Origin: Pisolithus tinctorius
Lineage: Eukaryota; Basidiomycota; Agaricomycetes; Boletales; Pisolithaceae
Length of the DNA: 64,000 bases
Assembly (NCBI GenBank): GCA_024663395.1
Contig: JANFAH010000001.1
Coordinates: 1,302,001 to 1,366,000 of the forward strand
Reading direction: 5' to 3'
This document shows, in pieces, positions 22,750 through 34,739 of the stretch. The position numbers were made by a program, and so were the translations under genes. The notes beneath the pieces were generated by a model. The model saw only the letters and a list, made by a program, of their open reading frames with translations, was not told the DNA's origin and ran no database searches. Within the stretch, counting starts at the first letter, position 1. Each line of letters starts with the position of its first letter.

Positions 22750-23627
22750 TGGATTGCCACCCTCCAGGCAGTGATCACCCCAACATCAATGTCTTCAACA
22801 TCCCACTTGGTGGATCTGATGGCTATGTGGATAACTTGTAGTCCCTCATCTCATCCTCCAATCAGCATCAGTGGGAACAGAGGAAGACAGAAACTGGCAT
22901 CACAAAACCCCCTCTCATTCTTGGTCTCCATCCAATGTGCTCACTTGGTGTTCCCCTTTGCATGGCTCCAGATATTATGCACCTTGCTGTGAATCTTAGT
23001 GATCTTCTGATTTCACTCTGGCACATGATGATTGACTGTGCTGTGGGTGACAACAGGAATACCTGGGACTGGGCTATCCTCCAGGATGAACAAACTTGGA
23101 AAACCCATGGAAAGGCAGTTGAGGATGCTGGGCCATTCCTGCCTGGATCATTTGATCACAGGCCACAAAACATCACAGAAAAACTCAATATGAGTTACAA
23201 GACTTGGGAATTTCAGCTGTACATGTTTGGTGTTGCCCCAGCACTCCTCTATGGAATCCTGCCTGACCAGTACTGGTCAAACTACTGCAAACTTGTCTGT
23301 GGATTCCATATTCTTTGTCAGCATCAGATCACATTTGATGACCTGAAGCATGCATATATATTGTTCTGCAAATGGGAGCTTGAATTCAAACAGTTATACT
23401 ACCAGGGTTGTGAAGCTCATCTACATTTTGTCTGTCCATGTGTACATCAAGTCCTTTGCCTCATCACTGAAACTTTGCAAAAGGGCCCTCCTGTCTGCTA
23501 TGCCCAGTGGACCATGGAGCAGACAATTGGCAACATTGGACAGGAGATTTGTCAACCATCAAATCCTTATGCAAACTTTGCACAAGAGGGTGTTCACCAC
23601 TGCCAAGTAAATGCCCTACTACAGTGA
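22750..23627 (+). pseudogene. CACTA/EnSpm-like transposase, C-terminal part
   Basis: The main frame from 22935 carries the conserved agaricomycete transposase block: APDIMHLAVNLSDLL, NTWDWAILQ, SYKTWEFQLYMFGVAPALLY, QCHEAHLHF-like spacing, AQWTMEQTIGNIGQEI and PSNPYANFAQ. An upstream stretch (22850-22935) continues in the other frame as KPPLILGLHPMCS, so a frameshift or intron lies near 22930. The N-terminal half of the transposase is missing. These proteins move class II elements by a DDE mechanism. I assign the CACTA-like group from family memory. The coding part ends where a small TIR element and the palindrome begin. Confidence 0.55.
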
Positions 23628-23838
23628 GGGACAAAAGTGTTGCAATGTTTGTGAGGTGTGACTTGCTGCTGATGTCGCTCAGGCTATTCTGCACAGATAA
23701 TGATGATACCTATACCATTGGAAAGGGGTGACTCTAAGCTTCCCAGAGCACTAAGGTGCAGTCAAAACAAAGCAATACATGCTGAGATACACCCTATTCT
23801 TTCCAAAATGTGCATTGCAACACTTTTGTACCTGACTG
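23622..23838. mobile_element. Small TIR element (MITE-like, 217 bp)
   Basis: Imperfect terminal inverted repeats: 23622-23647 (CAGTGAGGGACAAAAGTGTT plus GCAATG) and the reverse of 23813-23838 (CAGTCAGGTACAAAAGTGTT plus GCAATG) match at 24 of 26 positions. It is preceded by TA, but a matching TA is not seen on the right. There is no coding capacity. The sequence style resembles Tc1/mariner-derived MITEs (inference). The edge of the larger palindrome cuts through it at 23677. Confidence 0.5.
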
Positions 23839-25137
23839 GTGAAATCATGAAATGTGACCTTTTGATGGGATTGAGGGCATGGTGGATGGGAAAAATTGAT
23901 TACATAATAAACCACATGATCATCCAGATGATTTGTCAGCATATAAACAATGACAAACATTGGACTTGTACCATTAATCCTCCCTCTTTTACCACAACTC
24001 ATGAAATCATCTCTCTAGCTCACATGGTCATTTTCTCAAGGAATTCTTATCAAATACTGGTGGCCACCACAGTGCCATCAGAATAGCATGCTCTCAGAAC
24101 CATCAGTCCCTTAAAAAACCTGCTGTCAGTCATTCTCTGGACTGTTTCCCCCCCATGCCTGATGTGTTCTGGGACTAATCAGTACTTGGAAGGCTGAAAA
24201 TGTTATGGAGGTCAATCTGGCACTTCAGAACATGATGTACAAACCAGTCCTCTCTCAACCAATGCATTTCTGGCACAGAAACACTGATATGGAAGTTGGG
24301 GTGAGACAAAACCTCCTTGTGCTCTGAGCACCATAAGAGGGTTCACTAGATCTTGCTCTGATCTGAACTGTAGATGACTGGGGAAGGATTATTTGGTCAT
24401 ATGCGACCAAAGGCAATATTCAGGGCCAGATGGAAGCACAGGATTCTGCTCCATGGCAGTTCAGTAGCATATCCTTCTGATGACACCCAGGGGTAAAGAG
24501 GATTTTGTCTTGCCCTAACTTCCATACCACTGTCCCTGTGCCAGAAATGCATTGGTTGAGAGAGGACTGGTTTGTACATCATGTTCTGAAGTGCCAGATT
24601 GACCTCCATAACATTTTCAGCCTTCCAAGTACTGATTAGTCCCAGAACACATCAGGCATGGGGGGGAAACAGTCCAGAGAATGACTGACAGCAGGTTTTT
24701 TAAGGGACTGATGGTTCTGAGAGCATGCTATTCTGATGGCACTGTGGTGGCCACCAGTATTTGATAAGAATTCCTTGAGAAAATGACCATGTGAGCTAGA
24801 GAGATGATTTCATGAGTTGTGGTAAAAGAGGGAGGATTAATGGTACAAGTCCAATGTTTGTCATTGTTTATATGCTGACAAATCATCTGGATGATCATGT
24901 GGTTTATTATGTAATCAATTTTTCCCATCCACCATGCCCTCAATCCCATCAAAAGGTCACATTTCATGATTTCACCAGTCAGGTACAAAAGTGTTGCAAT
25001 GCACATTTTGGAAAGAATAGGGTATATCTCAGCATGTATTGCTTTGTTTTGACTGCACCTTAGTGCTCTGGGAAGCTTAGAGTCACCCCTTTCCAATGGT
25101 ATAGGTATCATCATTATCTGTGCAGAATAGCCTGAGC
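23677..25137. repeat. 1.46-kb palindrome (602-bp arms)
   Basis: Left arm 23677-24278 and right arm 24536-25137 are inverted copies (coordinates sum to 48814) and nearly identical: a 128-codon open frame on each arm differs at a single residue. The 257-bp centre is itself a diverged inverted repeat. The left arm's outer part is the MITE at 23622, and the right arm holds only the inner part of that MITE. It interrupts the CACTA-like element. Confidence 0.9.
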
Positions 25138-25239
25138 TACTGTTGTAGATAGGGCATAAGCATGGTGGGGACCTAGAAGAAATTTCAATGTGGCTTCCTA
25201 ATTTGGCTGGCTTGGTTAACCTCCTCTACTAATACCACC

Positions 25240-26637
25240 ATGTACACCCCTTTGAACAAGTTGACACCCTCATTCAACTTCAAAATGCCAGCAAACATCC
25301 CATCCAACCATGTTTTACTTAGCTCTCAGAACAATCAGTTGTCATCTGATTCACCTTTAGTCACAAGATCTCAAGTACCAAGCACTTTTCTCTGCCCTGC
25401 ACTTGAGGGCACTCTGTTTCAGGATGTGATGGCAGTGCTTTCCTATGCCACAAATTTTTGCAACATGCCTCATTCTGTGATGCAAGTAAGCTGTTTTTTT
25501 TTTTCATATATATATTCCCAACAAATCAAGCATTTTTTGCATGCATATAGGGTACCTGGCAGGAAAGAGAGCAGTTGATGGAAATGCAAATTGTGAAACT
25601 CATTACAGAATGTGACACTATCAAGTATGTAATGTTTGTATCTCTGATTCCATTGAGATTAATCACAATTGACATGAAGATCTGCATTTGAGGTCCTCGC
25701 AAATGCTGTGCAGTTAGCTCAGGCAGACAGTCTTGCTGTGGACCCCCTGCACTTTAATGTGACTCCATTGAAACCATCTTTGGCTACACCAGCCTCTCAT
25801 CCAACACCCACAACACATCCCAAAATCTGTTTTTGGACCCAAGAGGACTGGAATGCATGGTTGGTGTCCCCTGAGGCAGGTCAAAATCCATGTGGGAGAT
25901 ATGGTTATTTAGAGGACAGTGAGGGTGAGCCTCTCACCAATGCTATACTGAAAGATGCTCACAAGCATGCTCATGGTGCTTGGGAGGAGCTCATTCAATG
26001 GAATCTTGCACCAAAGACCTGGGGAAAGTTGGGAATGACTGGGCGAGAACTCTTTCACCACATCATGGAAATGTCTTACCTGCTTTTCAAGTTTGCAAAT
26101 AATGGCAGGAAACTTGATCACCTGGCCAGTAACATGTACTCTGCATGGTATACAAAGTGTTTCACTGCTGATGGTTCTTTGAGGCCCCAAGGGAAGTGTG
26201 TTAAGACTGAGGATGAAAGTAGTGAGGATGAAGATGAGACTGAACACAAGAAGGGCAAGTGCACCAAGAAGGTTATTGATGGAGACATTTTAAAAGGTAC
26301 ATTTCCTGTACTACCTGGCCATAATACTGATGATAAATAGTGCATACAATGGTTGATACCAAGACATGGGTCTGAAATGGTAGATTTGTTTCTGTTCACA
26401 GGCAGTATTATTAACTACACAACATCAGGAGATCCAACCAGTGACAATGAACTCTACATAGAACCTGGATACCCAATTATTCAGATGAAGAGTCTCATTG
26501 AGGCACCAGCAGCCAAGAGTGTGATAGAAACCCATGTCATGCAAGCAGAAGATATCAGCATGAACAAGGAGAACATTGTCCCCCATGGCACCCCCAGAAT
26601 GGCTGCCAATAAAGTTATTACCAATCCATTGTAAGTT
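25240..26637 (+). CDS. Hypothetical second ORF of the CACTA-like element
   Basis: Exon-like frames in order: 25240-25485 (MYTPLNKLTPSFNFKMPANI start), 25551-25628 (GTWQEREQLMEMQIVKL), 25708-26296 (FWTQEDWNAWLVSPEAGQNP, ELFHHIMEMSYLLFKFANNG, then an acidic/Lys tail) and 26402-26637. Splice-like GTAAGC...ATAG and GTACAT...ACAG joins fit at 25486 and 26297. The join near 25629-25690 does not give a clean frame, so the gene may be damaged. Proteins of this look commonly accompany fungal CACTA-like transposases, but I do not know their role. It would be contiguous with the transposase if the palindrome were absent. Confidence 0.4.
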
Positions 26638-26639
26638 GT

Positions 26640-27590
26640 CTTCAGCAAGAGAATTATATGCTAAGGTAAGACAATGCCAGATTATCACTAAGGCTAGCTG
26701 GGCTAGCTGCATGGGAGTCAGTCTCCAGCCTACCAATGGCAAGCCAGTCCCCCAATGTGCAAGAGCCCAAACTTCCATAAGGTGTTATCAAATCAAAGAC
26801 TGATACAACTTTCCCTTCCATATCTGCCATTCCTACCAACCCCATTGCCACTGAACACAGCATACTACCCAACATCTTTCTCCAAGCATCCACCACCATT
26901 CTTGAAATACCTGGAGTGCTGACTGCTCCATCTGCATCTGTCAAAGCTCCTGTGTCTTCTGTTGCATCCTCGATGACTCTGTCTGCTAGTTTGCCCATGC
27001 AGCCACCCACACCAGCACTTGTAACTACTAATGCAGTGCCTGTACCAGTGACTAATCTCCCTGCTAGTTTACCCATGACTTCAGTGCTTGTACCTACCAA
27101 TTCAGCACCTGTGCTGGTGCAGACAGGCAAGTCTGCAAAAGCATCTGGCTTGAAGAAGATGTGAATCAGCCCTACAAAGAATGGATGGTACGTGTTCTTT
27201 TTATCCACTACTTTTTTCAAACTATTCATGTAGGAACTTGTGCATGTTACAATGGAAGCACCAATTAAAACCAAATGGAACCACAGAGGAATTCCAATCA
27301 TATTACAAGGGACTTTGTTCTGATCAAGTCAAGGTGAGTGATTTTACTGTGTTACAGGTTCTGGTTTCATTCAAGGCCAGGCAGGCATATGAGGATGAAG
27401 CATATGAACTGGTGTGTTCAGTACCATCGCCCAGACTGCTGTTTGGCTGTCTGGTGCACTTAATCTCTTCCAGGTTGCAAAGAATGCATGGGTCAAAGAG
27501 ACAATCTGCCAAGGCACCTTGCACTAGACTTTTTGGCTGTTCCTTCCTTGTACAAGCCCTCTACTCACCATACCTCTCGTGCTAAGGTAG
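26640..27590 (+). other. Degenerate tail of the CACTA-like region
   Basis: Fragmentary frames, e.g. a Pro/Val/Ser-rich stretch 26916-27164 (TSVLVPTNSAPVLVQTGKSA) and 27181-27320 with GTACGT and GTAGG splice-like sites. It could be the end of the preceding hypothetical gene. No domain recognised. Confidence 0.3.
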
Positions 27591-27968
27591 TTCTGTGTTT
27601 GTAGCTCGTCACTGGCACATTTGTTGTCTGCCCTCCCTGCACTACACTATATGGAAAGCCAGACAACCATGCTTCATTTGGCAGGTGGTTTTTGTGCTGA
27701 TGTTGAATGTGTGGTATGTTTTTCAAAGTTTAGAAGTAATGTCAGCAGGGGGACACCAGACATTGTGGTAGTGCAGTTGTCAGTCACACAGTCACACAGT
27801 AGTATGATGTGCAGTAGTGCAGTTGTTGGTCATGCAGTCATGCAGTAGCACAGTGGGTGGGAACACAGATGATGGATGCATGGTAGGGCACATGACCAAC
27901 AAACAGTAGTACAAATGACCAAAAGACAGTAGTACAGTAGTACAGTAGTACAGATGACCAACATATGG
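27590..27968. repeat. Dispersed repeat, inverted relative to 56353-56760
   Basis: The block with ATGCTTCATTTGGCAGGTGG, the ATGTCAGCAGGGGGACACCA stretch and CAGTAGTACAG reiterations recurs in inverse orientation at 56353-56760. Its left part resembles a short coding frame (FCADVECVVCFSKFRSNVSR) present in both copies. It is otherwise unidentified. Confidence 0.6.
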
Positions 27969-28653
27969 TGTAGGATAAGTCCAAGTAGCTGTATAATACA
28001 AGCTAGATGGCTTAGATAACAACAATAAAAATGAAGGGAATGAATTGCTCATCCCAAGGGATTCTGGACTGTCAAGACTAGAAGGTGAGACCTGGTGCTT
28101 TGTAGTGGTAGTGATTCATGATGTGCATGGTGTGGTCTGTGGAATAGTATTGGCAATGTGAGCAGTGCAAGCAGTATACATAGTTCATGCACAGCAGTAT
28201 GTGAGATGTGTGGTGTAGACAAAGTGAAAAAGAAACTCATGGTGACCTTCCAAGTACCAAAAGGTATCATTCTGTACCTAAGTACAGGGTTTTATAGTCC
28301 AGGAAAACCTGGAACCTAAGTAAGACAGAGTACAAGTAAGGGAAAACTGTGTGACAGTGTGTACACACAAGACAGGACAGGCCAGAACAGAGGCTGAGTG
28401 TATACTACTAACAAAAAGGGAACAGAGACCATGTTAAAAGAAAGAGTCCAAAGGAAGGGGAAGCAGCCAAAGCATGGCAGCTGTGGGTATAGCATTGTGC
28501 AAGAGGGAGCAAGGGCATGGGAAGGTAGCAAGGTAGGCAGGAAGACAGCACATGAATGGCAGTGGATGCAAGCAGTCTGGGAATGTAATGATAGTCACAG
28601 AATGGTTGATGATAGGGGTTTATGCATCCAAGGAATGCAGATTCCTTACAACA
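27969..28653 (-). mobile_element. Solo LTR, family of 61297-61943 (heavily CpG-depleted)
   Basis: Begins TGTAGGATAAG and ends in TTACA or TTACAACA on the plus strand, i.e. an LTR in minus orientation. It aligns over its length with the LTR at 61297-61943 (reversed) and with 63609-64000. Differences are mostly C-to-T or G-to-A at former CpG sites. The right end abuts the first base of the 2.6-kb palindrome. No clear 5-bp target duplication. Confidence 0.75.
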
Positions 28654-31280
28654 GTAGTGTAGATGACTGACATGCAGTGGACATACAGTAGATAGTCAGT
28701 TGCTATGTACTCAACCCAGGCTATGGTGTCATTTTGATGCATCAAAGTGTGATAATTGTAGCATTACTGTGATGCAAGACTGCCTAACTCCCTTATACCT
28801 GTAGTGATCCATCAATATATGAGCAGTGCTGATCAGGAGTTTCTCCCCACAAATCCCCACAGTTTATTTTCATCACTCCTCCGCATTTTATGTAATTACA
28901 TAGGCATAAAAAAGCACAGCCACTACTCCCAAAACATGTTCTCACTTGGCATGTGCCTGATATCCAACATTCCCACACACTGCCCTCATTGCCCCCAGCT
29001 GCCCCTTCCTTCCTGGGCTCTTTTCCTTCCCTGTAGGCATTGTATATGATAGTTAATTGTACTATAAGTGTATTAAACCATAAATGAATGCTTTTCTGCC
29101 CATCCTAATGGGCCTAAATGATTGCAAAGTGTGATAGGGGGAAAAACAGAAAAAGCGAACACTTTTTTGATATATTGGACATATCTATCTATTTATTGTG
29201 TCCCCTTGAAGGGGCCACGTGTCCCTACAACATATCAAAAGTTGATAGGCTGGGATGGGGTGCTTCAATTGTAGTGGCGCAATTGCCTCCTCCCTGTGTT
29301 ACACCCTGAAGATATTTTTCTGGGCTTTTTGGCACTTGTGATGTAATCTAACATGGTGTAGTGGTCATAATAAGTGTATTTTCATGTAATTTGATCATCC
29401 ATGAAGTGTCTGAAAGGCTCTGAAAAACTGGAAAGTATCTTAGGGGCTAAAACAAAAAAAAGTGTTCGCATTTTTGATATATTTGACATGGGCACTTAAA
29501 AAAGGAATCAGCTTTGGAGGATGGCTCTGTATCTACAACATATCAACAGCTCATTATGTGGGGCAGAAACCTTGAGGTGTTGTGCCATGATCTCTTCCTA
29601 CTGGTATTTAGGGGTTTCATCAACTTCTAGGCTGTCTACAGCTATTCTGACTATCTAGGCACCACCGGAATACTGATCAGCAGTCACCACAACATTCCCA
29701 AGTGCATAACCTCAGGGGAGAGCACTGGGGAACTGAAACAATCCTCCAGAGAGCATGGGAAAAGGTGCAAAAAATTGCAGAGACTTTCAAAACATATCAA
29801 AAAGATGAAATTGCACACCCCACACAATGTATGGTATCCAATGGATAGTAGTACTGAGATTTTTTCATATGATAGGACCTCCCTGGACTATATTAGACCC
29901 ACTTGAGTGCAACACAACTCAGAACTTCAGACTGGGTGTTAGTCTCCTACACCTTGAGTAGTCAAATGTATCCATTGAATGACAGGTCCCAGTGTATCAA
30001 TTTTCGCATTTTTGGGTTTTAATGAGTGATGAATATAATATGTTACATGTATGTATATCCCATCACCAAGGTAAATTCAGTACTACTATCCATTGGATAC
30101 CATACATTGTGTGGGGTGTGCAATTTCATCTTTTTGATATGTTTTGAAAGTCTCTGCAATTTTTTGCACCTTTTCCCATGCTCTCTGGAGGATTGTTTCA
30201 GTTCCCCAGTGCTCTCCCCTGAGGTTATGCACTTGGGAATGTTGTGGTGACTGCTGATCAGTATTCCGGTGGTGCCTAGATAGTCAGAATAGCTGTAGAC
30301 AGCCTAGAAGTTGATGAAACCCCTAAATACCAGTAGGAAGAGATCATGGCACAACACCTCAAGGTTTCTGCCCCACATAATGAGCTGTTGATATGTTGTA
30401 GATACAGAGCCATCCTCCAAAGCTGATTCCTTTTTTAAGTGCCCATGTCAAATATATCAAAAATGCGAACACTTTTTTTTGTTTTAGCCCCTAAGATACT
30501 TTCCAGTTTTTCAGAGCCTTTCAGACACTTCATGGATGATCAAATTACATGAAAATACACTTATTATGACCACTACACCATGTTAGATTACATCACAAGT
30601 GCCAAAAAGCCCAGAAAAATATCTTCAGGGTGTAACACAGGGAGGAGGCAATTGCGCCACTACAATTGAAGCACCCCATCCCAGCCTATCAACTTTTGAT
30701 ATGTTGTAGGGACACGTGGCCCCTTCAAGGGGACACAATAAATAGATAGATATGTCCAATATATCAAAAAAGTGTTCGCTTTTTCTGTTTTTCCCCCTAT
30801 CACACTTTGCAATCATTTAGGCCCATTAGGATGGGCAGAAAAGCATTCATTTATGGTTTAATACACTTATAGTACAATTAACTATCATATACAATGCCTA
30901 CAGGGAAGGAAAAGAGCCCAGGAAGGAAGGGGCAGCTGGGGGCAATGAGGGCAGTGTGTGGGAATGTTGGATATCAGGCACATGCCAAGTGAGAACATGT
31001 TTTGGGAGTAGTGGCTGTGCTTTTTTATGCCTATGTAATTACATAAAATGCGGAGGAGTGATGAAAATAAACTGTGGGGATTTGTGGGGAGAAACTCCTG
31101 ATCAGCACTGCTCATATATTGATGGATCACTACAGGTATAAGGGAGTTAGGCAGTCTTGCATCACAGTAATGCTACAATTATCACACTTTGATGCATCAA
31201 AATGACACCATAGCCTGGGTTGAGTACATAGCAACTGACTATCTACTGTATGTCCACTGCATGTCAGTCGTCTACACTAC
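28654..31280. repeat. 2.63-kb palindrome (1,204-bp arms)
   Basis: Left arm 28654-29857 and right arm 30077-31280 are inverted copies (coordinates sum to 59934) with a 219-bp centre. The open frames mirrored in the two arms (28804-29049 with 30885-31130; 29118-29309 with 30625-30816) are identical. The first visible difference is T versus C near the outer edge (28664/31270). A motif around GTGTTCGCATTTTTGATATA also recurs within each arm. No protein family recognised in the arms. Confidence 0.92.
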
Positions 31281-32103
31281 CATATGTTGGACATCATATA
31301 TTTAAGGGAGAATGTGAAAAAATCACCAATACTCAATGACTATTTCATGTATTTCGCTAATTTCACTAATTTTGCTAAGTATGTTTATTCCGGAAAATTC
31401 GCAGGTGGCAGTGCATGTGAACTGCAAATTTTGAGTTGGCCACCCAGCCACAGCGGCTCACCTTCGGTGGTGGGGAAGGCCATTCAGAGTGTCTGACCAC
31501 TCATGATGGCACCAGCATTGTCAATCATGCAGGATGGCATCGGGATGTGGAAGCAAAACATTTGGCAGTTAGTGGTTAGTGGAAAATGGACTTATGTTCT
31601 GAACAGGATCTGAGTGGAGGGTCGTGCAACCTTGACATCGATGTTGCTTAGCCCCCCCAGCCTTGGCAGACCACAGTCATGGTTCATAGCATAGTATAAT
31701 ATTAGTACAGTATGTGTACTGCCTACTGTACTTATCGAATATGATGACCCAGTGGCTTGAGGCACTTGAATTCCTGTGTGGAGATTGTGATCACTCAGTG
31801 CTCAGTGTTCAGCGCTACTCAGTGTCCAGCATGTCCAACATTCATTTAGTCATCATTCCTGCCTGGCATTGGACTGCAGGGTTGCGCAGGCATCATTGAT
31901 TGACTTGGCACCAGTGATGTCACGTCTATAGTATTGATTCCACCACTCAGCACTCAGACCTCCATTTACAACATTTTCACGAGAGCATTGCAGCAGACCC
32001 TACAACTCTAAGTCAGTTTTTATGGTGACCATCAACTTGCTACAGTACAGACAGGGCCATCCAGCTGGAAGAAATAGCAGGAAAGTAGACCGCTACTTCG
32101 TGT
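31281..32103. other. Spacer without recognised genes
   Basis: Low-coding-potential sequence between the palindrome and the LTR element. It starts CATATGTTGG, the mirror image of the sequence left of the solo LTR at 27959-27968. A 70-codon frame at 31284-31496 shows no domain. Confidence 0.4.
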
Positions 32104-32453
32104 TGTAGGGAATGTAATTTCCCTACTAGGGGAATTGTTTTATTTTGTTCATTTTATTCAGTTTTGATTCTAGGTGTTTTTTCTGCTAGTGGTACTTAGA
32201 GTTTCGCATTTTGGTCGCTTAGTCAGCACTACCTAGTACTGGATGTAGTTAGTTTTTTTTTAAAAACAATAGACGAGCTACCACAGACGAGAGACGAGTT
32301 TGAGCAGGTCGTTTCCCTGCACCCAGACAGCCCTAGAAGCCTTCAGACGACTACCAGGATCCTTGCCTAGGCTATAGAAGCCCCTTTGGCTTACTCTCTC
32401 CCCTCAGGTTTCACCCTATCCCTCACTCTCCCGTTATAATCTATCTTCCTACA
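32104..32453 (+). repeat. 5' LTR of the Gag-only element
   Basis: 350 bp, TG...CA. Contains TTTTAAAAACAATAG near 32257 and a CT-rich segment before its 3' end. It is followed directly by the PBS-like sequence at 32454. Confidence 0.8.
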
Positions 32454-32678
32454 ACTGGAGCCCACTGCGAGGGGCTTCTGTCTTAGCCTGGCACCCATCC
32501 AACCCTTCCCAGATTTTATTTTGCAGTCTCCAGCTTCGTTTTCGCAATTTTCAGGCTCGGTTTAGCAGATTTTGCCTTTCGGTCTCATTTTTGCAGTCAC
32601 TTCGCTCGCATTTTCGTGTTTTCCCACTCGCGCGCACTCACTTATCAAGCATTCACACTCGTATAAACTCCCGAAGTC

Positions 32679-34405
32679 ATGTTCGGCCTCAAGATTCCGT
32701 GTCGAGGCTCGCCCGAAGCACTGAGCTTCTCTGGGCGCCCTGAGGACCTTCGAAGCTATTTTGATGACATAATCGACTTCTGTGATGGATTCGGCCTCTC
32801 GGACGGGCTCGCGCGCATCAAATTTGCGCTCAAGTATGCGCCTGTTGAGTTGGTGGACCTCTGGTCCCACTTGGCAGATACCAGGAATGGAGATTGGAGT
32901 TATTTTACCTCAGAAGTGGTCCGGCTGTACCCAGAGCTGGAGGAGTCCTGCAGGAACCAATTTTTTAGACTGAAAAGTGCACTCGCAAGCTTGGACGCCA
33001 TCTCGGTATCTTCCCTGGGCGAGTATTTCTGCAGCTTTTGTCATTTTTCGCTGTCTCTCGAAAAGCAGAAAGAGTCGACATCTCATCTACCTGTTGTGTT
33101 TTTTTATGGATTCCTGCCCAAATTCAGATGCGAGCTGCTCGAGTTTCTTGACTCGCCAGATCAAGAGCTTACTGTGTCTAGTCTTATGATTGCAGCTAAA
33201 CGGATTCTTGCACTGAGCGGCGGCCTCTGGAAGAGCCACAAGGTCGACAGTTCACGCGCGCAGCCATCATGCGCCTCAGACAGTCACTCCCCCCGTCGTT
33301 CATGTTCGTTCTGCTTCTTCTGCGGACTTTCGGGCCATATTCGGGCAGGTTGCCATTCATTCAAGTCGTATTTAGCTTTGGGAAAGTGTCTACTCATAAA
33401 TGGCCGCGTTGTTCTACCTACTGGACTGGAAATCCCGCGTGAAGTTGCTGGACGAACTCTACGAGACCGTCTCGACAACTGGTCTTCGTTGACAAGCCAG
33501 TTCGAGACTCGTAGGGGCTCGTCGCTCACTCGCTCGCTTTCACCCACAGCCGCACCCTCTCGAAGCGTGTTCGACACACCATTGCGCGTACCTGCTCGGA
33601 CGAGCATCGTGTATCATCAGTCCCTACCTACTATCCAGCTCGAGCCAGTAGTACCCGACCCACCAGCCATTCAGTCTCGTCACTCGTCAGCTGAGCGCTC
33701 TCATAGCTCACCGCATGCGCAGCCACAGTTGAGGTGGCCATGTGGCCGAGGCCGATCGCCCTCGCGTCACCGTTCACATTCGCGCTCACAGACTCGAACG
33801 GGTTCGTACATGCATTCAAAGGATGAATTCATACCGGTGTAGGAAAGTAGATTTGAGAGAGAGAGGTTTGGTAGGGATAAAATCTGATGGGGAGTGAGTA
33901 GGCCAAAGGGGCTTCTATAACCTGTGCAAGGACCCTGGTAGTCGTCTGAAGGCTTCTAGGGCTGTCTGGGTGCAGGGAAACGACCTGCTCGAACTCGTCT
34001 CTCGTCTCTGGTAACTCGTCTATTGTTTTTAAGGAAAACTAACTATGCCAGTCACTAGGTAGTGCTGACTAAGCAACAAAAAAAGCGAAATTCTAAGAAC
34101 AAGTAGCAGAGGGATAGCTAGAACAAAATAAAGTAAAATCATCAAAATAAAACAATTCCCCCAGTAGGGAAATTACATTCCCTACACCGGTCCAGTCATA
34201 TACCCGCAGCTTGAAGCAGTCTCACACTCGAAGGCGCTCGTATTCATATTTGACCAGTAGTTCACTCCCTTCTTCTTCCTCGTCCTCGTCCTCGCGCTCG
34301 CGCTCTCGCTCACACTCGAGGAAAGTACATTCGCACGCCTGCTCCAAGCCGAAGCGGTCGTGCAGCCGCAGTTGCGCGCCCTGGCGCTCTCGAAGAGCGC
34401 GTTGA
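32679..34405 (+). pseudogene. Gag-like protein with zinc knuckle and Arg/Ser tail, split by an LTR
   Basis: The first part (32679-33837) begins MFGLKIPCRGSPEALSFSG, has a capsid-like helical region (about residues 10-190) and a CCHC knuckle, CFFCGLSGHIRAGC, at about residues 213-226 (Cys, Cys, His, Cys spacing 2-4-4). It then becomes Ser/Pro/Arg-rich. At 33838 a solo LTR is inserted in reverse. Past it, the same frame resumes and continues to 34405 with long Ser and Arg-Ser runs (SRSRSRSHSRK). Gag binds and packages element RNA. The Arg/Ser tail is unusual for a Gag. The gene is intact apart from the insertion. Confidence 0.65.
33838..34196 (-). mobile_element. Nested solo LTR (reverse) in the gag gene
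   Basis: TGTAGGAAAG...CCCTACA, a diverged relative of the LTRs at 32104 and 36058 in reverse orientation (roughly 85% by eye). It is flanked by CCGG on both sides (ATACCGG before, CCGGTCC after), consistent with a 4-5-bp target duplication. Excluding it restores a continuous gag frame. Confidence 0.75.
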
Positions 34406-34739
34406 TGCCACGTGTCACACAAGTTCTGTTATGTTTTTCGTTTCTTTTTTTTGCTTATGGATCTTGCAGTATCTAGTACAGATCTACCTACGTCATTATG
34501 CGAGGTTTCCGGTACATTATACATGTTTAGTTCTTCTTTTCTTTTTGTTCTGTGTTTTACTGTTTTACCCCCCCGGACTCGAGTTCCCCGCAGAACGCCA
34601 AGTAGCATCGCACCTAGCACCTTCCCGCGCTCTACACAACGCCTCCCATCCACGGATACAGTTCTAATGAGGCATGCTGTCGATGAAATCACTGTCAACA
34701 CTGCTCGTCACTCGTCAAGACAAATGCTACCTCCCTCGT

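Noticed and set aside
28654..31280. Conserved 81- and 63-codon ORFs in the palindrome arms as genes
   Set aside because: They are identical only because the arms are copies; no domain or codon pattern supports coding.
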